In this document: in pieces, positions 1 to 12,504 of the stretch | Position numbering within the stretch: the first letter of the stretch is position 1 | Layout of the letters: the number at the start of each line of letters is the position of its first letter | Origin: Paralvinella palmiformis | Lineage: Eukaryota > Annelida > Polychaeta > Terebellida > Alvinellidae | Assembly (NCBI GenBank): GCA_025642065.1 | Contig: JAODUP010000184.1 | Span: forward strand, 912,501-976,500 | Reading direction: 5' to 3' | Length of the DNA: 64,000 nt | Notes under the pieces: model-generated | The model's database searches: none | Seen by the model: the letters and a program-made list of their open reading frames with translations, nothing else | Told to the model about the DNA's origin: nothing | Translations under genes and position numbers: made by a program

Positions 1-683
1 GGCTGGATTTCGTTTCGGAGAACGGGTTAGATTCTCGGCCGCTGAATAGTCAGTGTCACACCGTGAACAGTGTTCCGCCGACATTGTGGCACCGATATTG
101 TCGCGTTAATTCGAACAATGCCACGCCACTACCGTTATAACAAACAACAAACAGGGAACGAGAAAGTAGGACCTTTTTTTTCTTCGGAGTGAGTAGTCGG
201 CATTATAATACACAATGAGTTGAATTATTGCCAAAACTGTACTTGGTGAAGATTACTGATGTGTATGTGTGTGTTGTTGTTGTTGTTATCATTAAATGGA
301 AAGACGTTGATACAGACAGTCACAAAACGCACCCTAAAAGGTTCATTAGGGGACTGAATCCCTATATATATATATATTGAGTTTTGTCTATCTGTTCGTT
401 TGTGCGTGCGCGCGCGTGCACACACACACAAACACACACAGACAGAGGGGGGTATGTGGAGAGGGAGAGAGAGAGTTATATAAACAATTAGCACGCACAA
501 ACAAAACAAAAACATACACACACAACCTCATTATCAGCACAGCTGTATATGACAGTATTCTTTCCTTATCCACCCCATACACACACTAGTAATATATTAT
601 TTCTCTATTCTGTTCCAGGTCAGATTATGTAGTCGGCAAAGTATTGAGAACTAGGAATGTTAACATCCACGTCAGCTAGATAG

Positions 684-719
<36 letters not shown>

Positions 720-2039
720 GAGAGAGGTAATGTATTATAAGCTAAATAGGAGACTTCAATAGTTAACTTTACAGCTTCTGTGTACTGAATAGGAAGGACT
801 TAAACTGGACCAAATCAATCATAATGTGTGTGTGTGTGTGTGTGTGTGTCTTTAAAGCAAATTTCGTTTCATTCTGTTCATAGCAACAACAATAATAATA
901 ATACCAATAAAACTGATGATGATGATGATGATAATTTATTAATAATATCAAAGCTATAATTAGCATATTCAACCGTAACTGATAATATTGCTGGTCGTCA
1001 TCTGATCACTTATCTTCATGCTCAGAGATCAATTGCTATTTTAGTGACATCCAAACTTAGATCAATGCTAATGATCATGATAGTATTTATACACAAGATC
1101 AGAACATATACCCGGATGTGCCATAAAACCACATTCATTCATTCATCAAGACATACTGGAGTGTTTAGCCAGAGTACATTAGACTGGTTTTGGCTCAATA
1201 TCTTGAGGTGTTTGTTGGCTCATTACTTTGAGGTGTTTGTTGGCTCAATACTTTCAGTTTTTCGGGGGGGGGGGGCTCGGTGAATATATCGAACACAGAT
1301 GTTTCATCTTAGTCAGTAACTCACATTTTGCCCTTCGGAATTCTTATAAACAATTGAGCCATACTTCTTGTTTATCTTTAGAGGTTACGATAACAATGAA
1401 CAATAAGTGGAATCCCTTTTATAACTAATCGATGGTGACGAAAACCAACAACAAAGACCCAATCCCCAAACTCTGCAATGATATTTATTAACGCCAAAAA
1501 ATAATCTAGGATTTCATTTCCTGGCAGGACCCGATTTTTTGTGACGATAACATTGTATTTTATCGACTAACTTGTCAAACCTTTATGAACTGGAGAGTGA
1601 GTAGAGAGGATAAAGACTTCTATAATCAATACAATCAGGTGGAACTAATGTTATAAATCCCCCCCCCCTCTACAGAAAACCAATAAAGTGAAAATCGTCC
1701 AGTGACTTTCACCATTTCACTCCCAAGAGCTATTTAAGTATAATTTGTATTGTATGTTTGATAAATAGATGTGGAGAAATGCTGACATTAAGGGTATAGG
1801 TCTTGATTTCGTTGTTAAACTATAAGTCCGGATTTCGGTGTTAAATCCTAACACCGACACACACCCATCCCACCCACGCGCACAACCCCCTCACACGTGA
1901 TTGACAGATTTCTCGCTACATTAATTGAGTATACAATTTTTACCACATTTCTTGCAGACTGATGGATCAACGTAATTGTAAAGTGAGCATTACAAATTTT
2001 GGGTTTAATTCACATATCAATAACCCAACCCATCACCGC
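1..2039. other. gene-free upstream stretch
   Basis: I see no supportable gene. The first ~170 bases are richer in CpG than what follows and could be a non-coding first exon or a promoter remnant, but nothing fixes this. It holds simple repeats: (AC)n near 419-440, (GA)n near 690-727, (GT)n at 824-849, a TGA/ATG triplet run near 914-935 and a G-run at 1265-1275. Short open frames here are produced by these repeats. Confidence 0.5.
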
Positions 2040-2275
2040 GGGGGGGGCGTTCAAATGGCGCAGTCGTTAGAGCGGTGTACCGCAAACCTCCAGGTTCCGG
2101 GTTCAAATCCGGCTCGTCTCTACGTTTGCGAGATAGGTATCCTTGGCCAGTCGTCCCTCGGCTACACACATCGCAGGCGTGATCGGTTCCAAGGTTGAAT
2201 GAACCATTCAACGTAATGGTCACCGAATTGTTGATGTATCGTGTGTTGAGAGAAAAGGAGAAAACGAGCCGATGG
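2040..2275 (+). mobile_element. tRNA-derived SINE, family D
   Basis: A tRNA-like head has an A-box region (TGGCGCAGTCGTTAGAGCG) followed about 30 bases later by a B-box (GGTTCAAATCC). The pair is the internal RNA polymerase III promoter typical of SINEs. The acceptor stem does not close as in a working tRNA. The non-tRNA body runs to about 2275. Only one clear copy was seen in the window, so its limits are approximate. Confidence 0.6.
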
Positions 2276-2647
2276 TCGTAGGTTCTGCGGCCAAGTTTTG
2301 GTTTGATCGTTTTCAGATGTTTGTTTCATGTTTTGCACATAATTGGCTCGTATGACCGAAGGCCATATTTTACCAGCACATATGGTACACGGTTGTCAGT
2401 TATATAATACCCGTGGCGTGTCTTTGTTAACGACCGATATTTAACCAGCATAGTTCGGCTCGTTAAAAATGATGTTTGTTGCATGTCGGCAGAAGTAATT
2501 CACACTTTTATTATTGAGATTTTAATTTTTAGAACCCAATGTCTGTTTTGATGTTAATTTTATTTTACTGCGAGATCCTTAAAATTGTACGCAGCGTAGA
2601 GGCACTTACGACGCTTTTAATAATATTATATCATATTATTATGGATA

Positions 2648-2675
2648 TGATATATATATATATATATATATATGT

Positions 2676-2747
<72 letters not shown>
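2648..2747. repeat. (AT)n-(GT)n compound microsatellite
   Basis: An uninterrupted AT run passes directly into a GT run of over 30 units. Long ORFs on both strands here are low-complexity artefacts. Confidence 0.95.
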
Positions 2748-2749
<2 letters not shown>

Positions 2750-2861
2750 GTGTATAATAAGCCACAGGCACAGCAAATCTGGAACCGTGAATTCAAACTC
2801 TGGGCGTTTCTTCGGGGGACTGAAAACAGAGTGGTGACCTTTCTTGCTGAGACATGTGTAA

Positions 2862-2956
2862 TTTTCAGGTAATACGTCTATTGCCAACTGAGATTTAATA
2901 CAGATTACTTGAACATTTCAGGTAATATACATATTACCTGATTATACAGATTAACT

Positions 2957-3000
<44 letters not shown>
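2862..3000 (+). repeat. microsatellite-flanked hairpin repeat, copy 1
   Basis: About 100 bases shared with copies near 11529, 27296, 34755 and 45810. It carries a hairpin with perfect 10-base arms (CAGGTAATAT / ATATTACCTG) at 2919-2940 and then runs into an (AC)n tract. This looks like a small non-autonomous element or a microsatellite-seeding repeat. Confidence 0.7.
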
Positions 3001-3002
<2 letters not shown>

Positions 3003-5887
3003 ATATCTTTTCACAATGCAACAGATAACAATGGTGTATTAAATAACTACCTACTCGCTTACCGATTTAAACATGACGGATGTAATCAAACCATGTACTG
3101 AGACTTAACAAAAGAGCTTGGATAATTCGTGGTCTTCTCCACCAAATAGCGATAAAAATGGCTGTTTTTGGCTCGCCGCTTGCAAATAAGTTGTAAATTT
3201 CGAGGAGGAGCTTAATGCAAAATGGTAATGATTGTTCAAATAAAAGTCGGCGACTTAGTACTCAACTTAGACGTTAATAAAAGTTAATATTGCCAGTCAA
3301 CTTCCTTTTAAGACGTTTTTTTAATCATGATTTAAGGCAGTCACAAGCCACAAAATGAGGTCACTAGGCTCAGATACTTTCAAGTTAGCTAAATGTTTAT
3401 CTCGGTAGAACATGGAAAAACATTGCTCAGTCTTGTGTATACATTAGTGTCGTTAAACTGTGTCACCACAAACAGTTGGGACAATTACAGTACACACACA
3501 GACACACACACACACACATCAGGCAGATTACAAAAAGGAATCGTATTTATCTTTCAGTATATTCTTGACTTGTGGTGTACTGACCGATTGTGCCAGTCGC
3601 AAACGTCAACTTTATTTGAACGTTAATTAAATGGCATATATTTATGATCGGTAGCTAGAAAATACGATACGCTTTATGAGGAATGGATCGTTTATGTGTC
3701 AGGCTGTAAAACTCCATAATCTAGAGATCAGGGTTGAAGAGAGTAAGATCGTTAGCAGAAACATAATTTGGTGAAATTCTCCGAGGAAGAATACCGAATT
3801 TAACTATAATAAATAAATGAACATTACATCTATATAGCAGCCGATTCAGTAAAATATATAACACGGCAGAAAGTAGGGATATGAACTGAAAATAGTTTAC
3901 TAACATTACACGATGATGTGTGTTGCTAACTTGAATCCATATGGAAAGTAACTGTTTTAATAGATCCCTCATAACGAAGCCGTGCATTTATGGCACGAAA
4001 TAAAGATGGGTTACAATATATGTTACTTGTATATTTTCTTGAAACCTTTTCAAGTGATATACAATTCCTGTATCTGTCCATTTTTCGTAGTTTCATCCCT
4101 TTTATTATAGTTTATAATATACAGTTTATCCTCTAATACCAACCCACCCCATTCACGTCGTAACGCGTTTGGAAAGTTAGTTGTATTACACCAACGTATT
4201 TTAAGCACAGTGACTCATCCTTGTGTCCATTATCGGTATAAAGTGGTGCCCTATGTTTGTACAATTCAACCCAAAACGCGACATTTGGCTATTTCTCATC
4301 ACAGGCGTACTAGGAACTGGAAATTGAAACCTTTGAAATGATCTAGGAAACATTTTCTGTAATTCATCAGTCTCCAAATCATGACCAGCACAACAACAAC
4401 AGTAACATCATTAGAGACAAACTCTTAAAACTAGAATAACATAAACCACATTTTCGCAGCTAATAAATCCTAACTCCCCAGTCGCGTCTCCAATTGTCCA
4501 GTTAACCTTTATGCCGAGAATAAATCATGTTTAATGATCCGTGTTAGCGCGGAGTTGTAATATAAACCCTGATCTTTGTATTAAGAAAGTAGGAAAACTG
4601 TGTCAGTGAAGAAATGAAAGAATCGCACGGTACATGAATCTATACGTGCGGTATTGTGTCAGTTAACTCGTTAGGGTCAGTTTATACGGCTGCCGTTTTT
4701 TTTTACCGCGGATTACGGGGTCTGTACTGTACGTAGTAATATGTTTAGGCACCCCCCATATGCTGGACACCTGCTGGATGGTCAAAGTTTTCGAGAAACA
4801 ACCGCTCTTAGAAATATTGCCATAGATGTAATGAGAGATCGGTATTAGAGCCGCGGCCTATTTAGCAATTATGTGCTAAAATATTTAAATTATCTAATAA
4901 CTATTTGACTAAATGAAATACACAATTAGCTTACAGAACGAGAAGAGAATACGATCTTAATCTACTAAACAAAAATATTAATATTTATAATAAATTGTAG
5001 CACTCAAGTGACAATCATATGATTAATGAAACTTCTCAGTTTTATGGAAGAAATCGGCATGATACATAAACAATTCAGTAATAATATCACATCATGATTT
5101 CATACTTATTGTTGATAGGTTTAGAAACATTAAAAGATGTGATAAAAGCGGCCTTGAAGGAACATAAACTTGCGTTTTATTGACATTTATATCACACTTC
5201 ACAGTACAATGTCCGTACTATTATGATATAATACAAAATATAAAATGAGGTAAAAAATAAACTCTCAATTTTAACAAACAAGTAAACATTGTGAATTATC
5301 TACACACAACCATCTTCTAGTACATCTTTGGTAACTGTTACCATCGTTGAAATAGCAATATTACTGGGTTTGAGTGATAGAAAAGTATTTTGTATTTGCG
5401 TAACTTGGACGTGAACACACTATCTTGATGTACGTTAGAAATGATAGTAAATCCATCCAGTTGTATGGTGACAATGCTAATCAACAGCCTACTAAATCTA
5501 CCTGTTGACATCTGTGTTCCCTATAAAACCACACGATGTCAACATATTTAAGGCCACTGATGTTTTCATAAAGAAGCAAAACATTCTATTAACGAACCCA
5601 TTATTCCACGAAGCTTATAATAACAGATCTTCCTGTCTGTGTTTATTTATTCATTACAATATTTATTCATTAGAATAGATTATTTATTCATGGTATACTG
5701 GGCCTTCCTAGCAAATATCCTCTATACAGATATAAGCTTGTGGTTAATGATTGTGGATAATATTATTATTATTATTGTTGTTGTTGTTGTTGTTGTGTTT
5801 CTGCTGTTTCTGCGTTGCACCGTTCCATATATTCGATCAGAATTTGTATCATAACGCGCCAAATCTAAACTTTCTCTTCATTTACAG
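3001..5887. other. gene-free stretch upstream of the collagen-EGF gene
   Basis: AT-rich sequence in which I see no gene or mobile element. A non-coding 5' exon of the following gene must lie upstream, because its start codon sits directly behind a splice acceptor, but I cannot place that exon. Confidence 0.4.
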
Positions 5888-5960
5888 ATGTCGCCACCGT
5901 CTGTACTCGGAGCAGCGGTGGCGTTGCTGCTAGTTTGTTGCATCAGAGCTCAGACACCAA
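5888..5960 (+). CDS. collagen-EGF gene, exon 1 (signal peptide)
   Basis: The ATG follows TTTACAG directly, so a 5' UTR exon lies upstream. It encodes a classic signal peptide with core [10 protein letters not shown] and likely cleavage near IRAQ. It ends in phase 1 at donor GTAAGA. Confidence 0.8.
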
Positions 5961-6821
5961 GTAAGATTTATACTAAACAACTTATTGGCTAGTGTTTTTA
6001 TGATTCAACCGTCTATTGCTCTAAGAGCTTTAAGCTTTTGTTCTTATCATCACCATCATCATCATCATCATCATCGCCATGTCCTATCTAAGTTCCTATT
6101 GGTCAGATCCTATTTATTCGTTATTTACTCGTTAGCAGCTCCCTCGTGTATAATCAGGCACTATCTTGAACAGCATGGACGAATATTGTTCCTCATTGTA
6201 ACTTATCACTTATTAATTCAAGATGAACTATTTCAACCAATCATCTCCTGGTGCATGGTTGATTCGACCAATCACAACACGATATATCAGTATGGATAGC
6301 CGGGGGGTAGTTGTTGCTTAGAATATCCGGTTTTCTAGTGTACGGTAGTAATATTTAGATGATAATGGTAACAAACCAAAAACTAATTTTCGTAGCAAAA
6401 TATGTGCATGATAAAACAACCTTTCTCGGCCCCGTGGCCGAATCGATAGAGCCGCCCGAGATTTATTAAACCCATGTTTTTTGTCCCTATGTCAGAGCTT
6501 TAAGCTTTTGTTCTTATCATCACCATCATCATCATCATCATCACCATGTCCTATCTAAGTTCCTATTGGTCAGATTCTATTTATTCGCAAGGTTCTCTCT
6601 GCCGAAAATGCCATCTATTGTAAATGATAAATTCATTAAGAAATAGTCCCCGTGGTGAAGCTGTAAATTACAGACCATATGAGTCTCCCTCATTTAAAGG
6701 TAGCCAAGTCACGTAAACTAACTGACATTTCAGCCATTTATTATTATTATAATAAAACCAATTATGAAACTTATATGCCTTTCATACTAGTATCGTGTTA
6801 AAAGATGAAACCCTACATTTG

Positions 6822-6877
<56 letters not shown>

Positions 6878-6924
6878 GGCCAAGAGCCTAAGACAATACC
6901 TGATACCAAACAATGTTCAACATT

Positions 6925-6983
<59 letters not shown>

Positions 6984-7501
6984 CTGACCTGTACCTTTCA
7001 TTTTTCTGCAGGCTTTCGGCTCAGCTCCGATGGAACCATCGAAGTTTGGGGACACAATCTCGTAAAGAGGAACCACACCGGAACCACTGCCGGCCGTCCA
7101 GGAACCCCTCGGGTGTGGCTAGACGAGGAAGTCCGACTTCCTAACAGTCGTCTACTCGCGTTCTATGTCTATATCCATCAAACAAACACCGCTCAGAACT
7201 TTAACATCAGATTTCAGATCTGGGCCGACACTGTCAACTCGCCGACAGAATTCCGACTTATATACGAGTATCGTACGATACTCTTTACCACATCGGAGAG
7301 GATCCAGGAGGTCGGTATGATATGTGTGTGTGTGTGTTTTAGGAGACATATATAGTGGCACTGGCTCAGAACATGAACACCTAAACATCGTTTGATACCT
7401 ATACTTCCAAAAATATTTACATAAATAAAACTATACATAGATCAATCTAAATATGAAATGTTCTACATTTGGGCAATAATGTCTTGCCCGTGTTCTCTCT
7501 C

Positions 7502-7539
<38 letters not shown>

Positions 7540-7565
7540 CTCACTCTCATTCTCTCTCTCTCTCA

Positions 7566-7606
<41 letters not shown>

Positions 7607-8735
7607 CGTGCGTGCATGGTGCGTGTGTTTCTTGGTGAGGATAAAGACATTCGTTGACCCTAGTTACCTGAAATTTAGCAGGGCCCCAACCGAACTCACC
7701 ATGTGATATTCAAGTTAACATTTCGTTGTTTATATGATGGTCAATATGTCTGTGTACTTATTTCCAATGCGTGTCACTTACTTTTCGGTCGCGAAATATG
7801 GAACCTATATACCCTGAGGGTGGTCATTCCTGGAGTGTTTTATTTGCTTTTCGGTCCGAAATATGGAACCTAAATACGTTGAGAGTGGCGATCCCTGAAG
7901 TGTTTTAGGCATTCGGGCGTGTGTCACGTTCAACTTGGATTAAAAGCGTGAAGACAGCGCCATCAACCGTCAACATTTGTCAGCCACCCACGATGTTCCG
8001 AGCTGAGGAATTAATCCCTAGAAATATTTCGTTCCTTTGTAGGATCAAACCAATGATACGGGACGTTTAGAGTGTGAACACCCTATGTCCGGAAACGACA
8101 CACGAATTCTAATATTTAAGAGAGACCCGATATTTGTCTTTCTGAATCTGACCCAAATCGGGGAATATGTTCCTCCGGGAATGCGTGAAATTAACCAAGC
8201 AACGCTACCAGGCTTGATTAGTCGTCATTGTCCTCCTCTCCAAAGAATCCTCCGTGATATCGTAAACGATGTCCTCCCTCCACCAATGAGGCAACAACGA
8301 CAAAGATACGCCTAAGGTCTTGTCGCAATCACGAGCCCGTTGTTCGAAGAGATGTCCTTATCCGATCACGGGTTGTTGTTCTCGTCGTTGCTTCTTACGC
8401 GCTCCCAATCCGCGGTTGCCATCTTGGAGAACACCACTGAAACAAGCAACAACTCCCGAACCACCATAACTAACTTTACCAAAGACCAATCATGGGTTGA
8501 ATAGTATGGTTTAGTGTACGGGGTTCTGTAGATTGGGTAATATATCAAACACCAGCTAGTGCTCGCTACCCATCAGATAATGATCAGTATCTAACAATGT
8601 CTCTTTTATGTTTATAGTAAGTAGTAGTAGTAGTAGTAGTGGTATTATATGTAAACAAAAACTGGTCTAAAAACGAATAACAAGATTGTTTTTATCAGTT
8701 GCTTGTCAATGAGCGTAGATGGTATTGGATGATTG

Positions 8736-8791
<56 letters not shown>

Positions 8792-11486
8792 GCAACTGTT
8801 GTATATTTATTCAACGAGCGCAAACAACGTTTATTTATATGCCTGTTAAACGGATCAGTTAAAACATGTGTGCGTGCGCCCGTATCACTGTATATGTTTT
8901 AGTTTTCCATACACACACGCGCGCACACACACACACGCACACACACACACACACACATACACACACACACACATTTGGTTGACCATGGCTAAAATGCTAG
9001 TGCTGTTAATCGCAGACCTCTGGGACCAGGGTTCAACGTCCAGCACACGCCATATATAGATAGAGACGCATACCTTTGCATGAAGACAACACACACACAC
9101 ACACATTGACATACATACACAAACAAAACACAGACATTGACAGAGAGGTAATGAGTGAGTGAGTGAATGAGCGAATGAGTGAGTGAGTCACTATCACAAA
9201 TCAAATACCGTGTCGACAATCTCCACGCAGGTGAAGCTTCCCGACAACGATGAGGTCTACATACCGTCCCAGAGTCGTTTAGGCTTCACGGTGGAAGGGA
9301 TCAATCCGATCAGCTTCGACTTCCAGGAAGGTTATAACACGTACTTCGACAAGATCAACAGCGCAGCCGACTATCCCGTAGTCGGCCAACAGATGGAATT
9401 CCTACGAATTCCCTATCCGGCTGTCTTTTCTATTGCCGTCAAAATAGACACACGTACGTCGATTTTATTTGGTTCCAGATGATTCGGGATTATTCGTTAC
9501 ACGTAGATAGCGCGCTAACGGCGTAACGAGTGAATATTAGTTGAAATTCCGGGCGTAAGACAGATCAAGGAATCATTTCACGTCGATCCTCGCTGCGGGT
9601 TGGGCGTTCAGATGGGAGACGCTTCGTGTGTTTACCTGATAAATAAATTCTTAGTTCGTAAATGAGGATCAACCTCCCCCCTCCCGCCTCAATTCGACGA
9701 TTAATTACTAAGCATGGCCACGTTCTCCCCTCTTGTGCGTATTAAAACTGGTTTAATCGGCGAATGGGAAAGGATAAATATTCGCGGTATTAAGGTTCGT
9801 TTCATGAAATGGTAGAAATCAACAAAGAAGTGGCAAATTTGTTATATGAGCGTATTATGTAAAATGGCAAACATCAACAGCAGAAATCGCCATTTTTATT
9901 TTAAAGATTAATCTGCTTTAGGGCCATCAATAATTAAAGGATAATTATATTTAGTATTAAAATTTATGTTCCTCAAAGATAAGTAACAAAAAGGTTATTA
10001 TCTTGTTAACGCAATTGATAACAAAGATTTGTCATTTTTTATACTAAAACTTGTGGTACGATATTGTCTTGAACGTCATCGACTCATTTCCCGCGAACAG
10101 GTATCCCGGGTGCTACTGGAGCAACAGGACCAGTTGGACCGTCCGGCCCAACTGGGCCTCCGGGTCCAGTCGGCGCCACTGGACCAGTTGGACCAAAGGG
10201 CGACAAGGGCGACCGTGGTGGCAAGGGCGATCCCGGTGATGATGGCTCTCCGGGATCTGCAGGACCTCCCGGACCACCGGGACCACCCGGAGCACCCGGA
10301 ACGGGATTCAATCCCGACGATGGTAGGTCAAACGTTCGTGATGATCCCGGTGAATCAATTCGTTGGTCGGTCGATGTAACTTTGAAAAGGTAGACATTTC
10401 GTGCGTTTCTAAGTTTTACACAAAGGCATCACCAAAGATGGCATCTGAATTGGCACGTTTTATTTACAAGGAAACGTTTACCTTTTATTTACAGTCAAGT
10501 TACCAACATTTTATTTACAACCGAGCATCAAGATTTTATTGATCATCAAACGTCAAAATATTATATAGACTGAAAACGTACATTCTCTTGACATCAGTGA
10601 TCCAAATGGTAAATGACACCAGCGAAGAATGCGCAGAAGAAATGCTATATTACAGTCTCAATCTTTGTGTGACATAATTCATACATGGCCTGTTGCTTTC
10701 ATGTCGGTTGGACCCTTTGGCAAGTCAACGAATGGGCAAGAAACACTCGGAAGATCTGTGTAGAGGATCCTTCACGACGGTTATCTCGTTCTTATTTCAG
10801 ACGTGGACGAGTGTGCCACAAATGTACACAACTGTCAACAGAGATGCGTCAATACGTTGGGCAGCTTCCGGTGTGAGTGTAATCCGGGTTACCAGCTGCA
10901 AGCCGACAGTCGAACATGCTTAGGTTAGTGATTACTTGACCTTGAATGTGAACCGACGTATAATATATGAGAAGATAAACACGACGACTCATACACCGAC
11001 CAAACCTATTTCGACGATTTGGCGGCGACTTTAATGCGTGAAAGATTCTTTAAAAATAGCTTTGTGTCTTGTATATTAGAAAAACAATTTGATTTAGACA
11101 AAGTTCAGTCATAATATTGAACACATCTTGTCGTTGACTTTATTATTTCTCCGTACATCCTTATGTCTCTATTATACGAAATTCATCCATTCTTTCACCA
11201 TTATTATTATTATTATTATTATTATATTATCATTATAATTTGATATAAACGCTTCCAATTGCATTTCATATACCCATCTTGTATGAGGGTAACAACAACA
11301 AAATACAGGAATGGTTGTGTGTGAATCTTAGTGACATACATACGTTATACACTGTACTAAATGTCGGCGAAAACAAATTTATTGATAAGAGTCGATAAAA
11401 AATCAATACATTTCCTGAATCCTATTTTAATTGATCAACTTCAACCGTAACACCTTTAAGGGTGAATATAGGAGGGGTTGCTAAAG

Positions 11487-11531
<45 letters not shown>

Positions 11532-11589
11532 CCTGGTAATCTGTATTAAATCTCAGTTAGCAATAGACGTATTACCTAAACATTTCAAG

Positions 11590-11628
<39 letters not shown>

Positions 11629-12469
11629 ACGTGATTATACAGATTAACTATAACATATATAGTTATATACATAACAGAGCGTTTGTACTAATGTTTTTAT
11701 TTTTCCAACACCCTGTAGATATAGACGAATGCAAGACTGATAACGGCGGATGTTACGAGAAATGTTCCAATAATGTTGGCAGTTTTCTGTGTTCTTGTAG
11801 TAAAGGCTACACCCTGGCGCCAAACCATCGTGATTGTATGGGTAAGTAAACAAACAAACAAACAAACAAACAAACAAACACACAGATAAATAAATAAATA
11901 ATACGAATACAGGCTGGCACAAAATCAACGTCGTGTGCCGTGCGACGAACGTTACGGAATGTTGACATTGCGTGCAGCATCGTTACGTGTTTCAGAGTTG
12001 GGATTGATGAATTCGTGTACGATGTCATAATAAAGTGAGTCTTATCTGAATATAATAATAAACTGAATGGTTAATGCGATTATTTAAAATACAAATAATT
12101 ATGTTCACGTTTAATAGGATTTTGGATAATTTCATGTTTACGTTTATGAAATTGCTGTTTTCCTTGATGTAACTAACGTAATTAAAAATCACACAGACCG
12201 AGAGATTACGACCAAACAGACAACAAGAAAAATCACCGCTGAGAGCAGACTTCAGGATTGTTTTAGGCACTAATGTCCATAACTTTATATTTCCAGATTT
12301 TGATGAGTGCAAAGCGAAGACCCACAATTGTAGACAGGCTTGCGTCAACACCGTCGGCGGCTTTACCTGTATCGATCTGATCGATATGATTGATTTTGCA
12401 AGTTGGTATAACTTTCTTCCATCCACCCTTCACACCTGATAAGATCTCCCCACTCTCTCTGTGTATGTG

Positions 12470-12504
<35 letters not shown>

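Noticed and set aside
377..972. Short ORFs over AC/GA/GT repeats
   Set aside because: Low-complexity translations of simple repeats on both strands; no start context, splice site or codon bias. The same holds for frames over 2639-2887, 7447-7706, 8868-9219 and 49350-49655.
2050..2125. tRNA gene
   Set aside because: A- and B-boxes are present but the acceptor stem does not pair and a non-tRNA body follows, so it is a SINE. The same applies to all family A, B, C and E heads.
10084..10311. Minus-strand Gly/Pro-rich frame opposite the collagen exon
   Set aside because: Shadow of Gly-X-Y codons (GGN/CCN complement). The plus strand has the correct splice sites and phase.
12369..12374. Donor GTATCG as the end of exon 8
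   Set aside because: Joining to exon 9 would create TGA at the junction.
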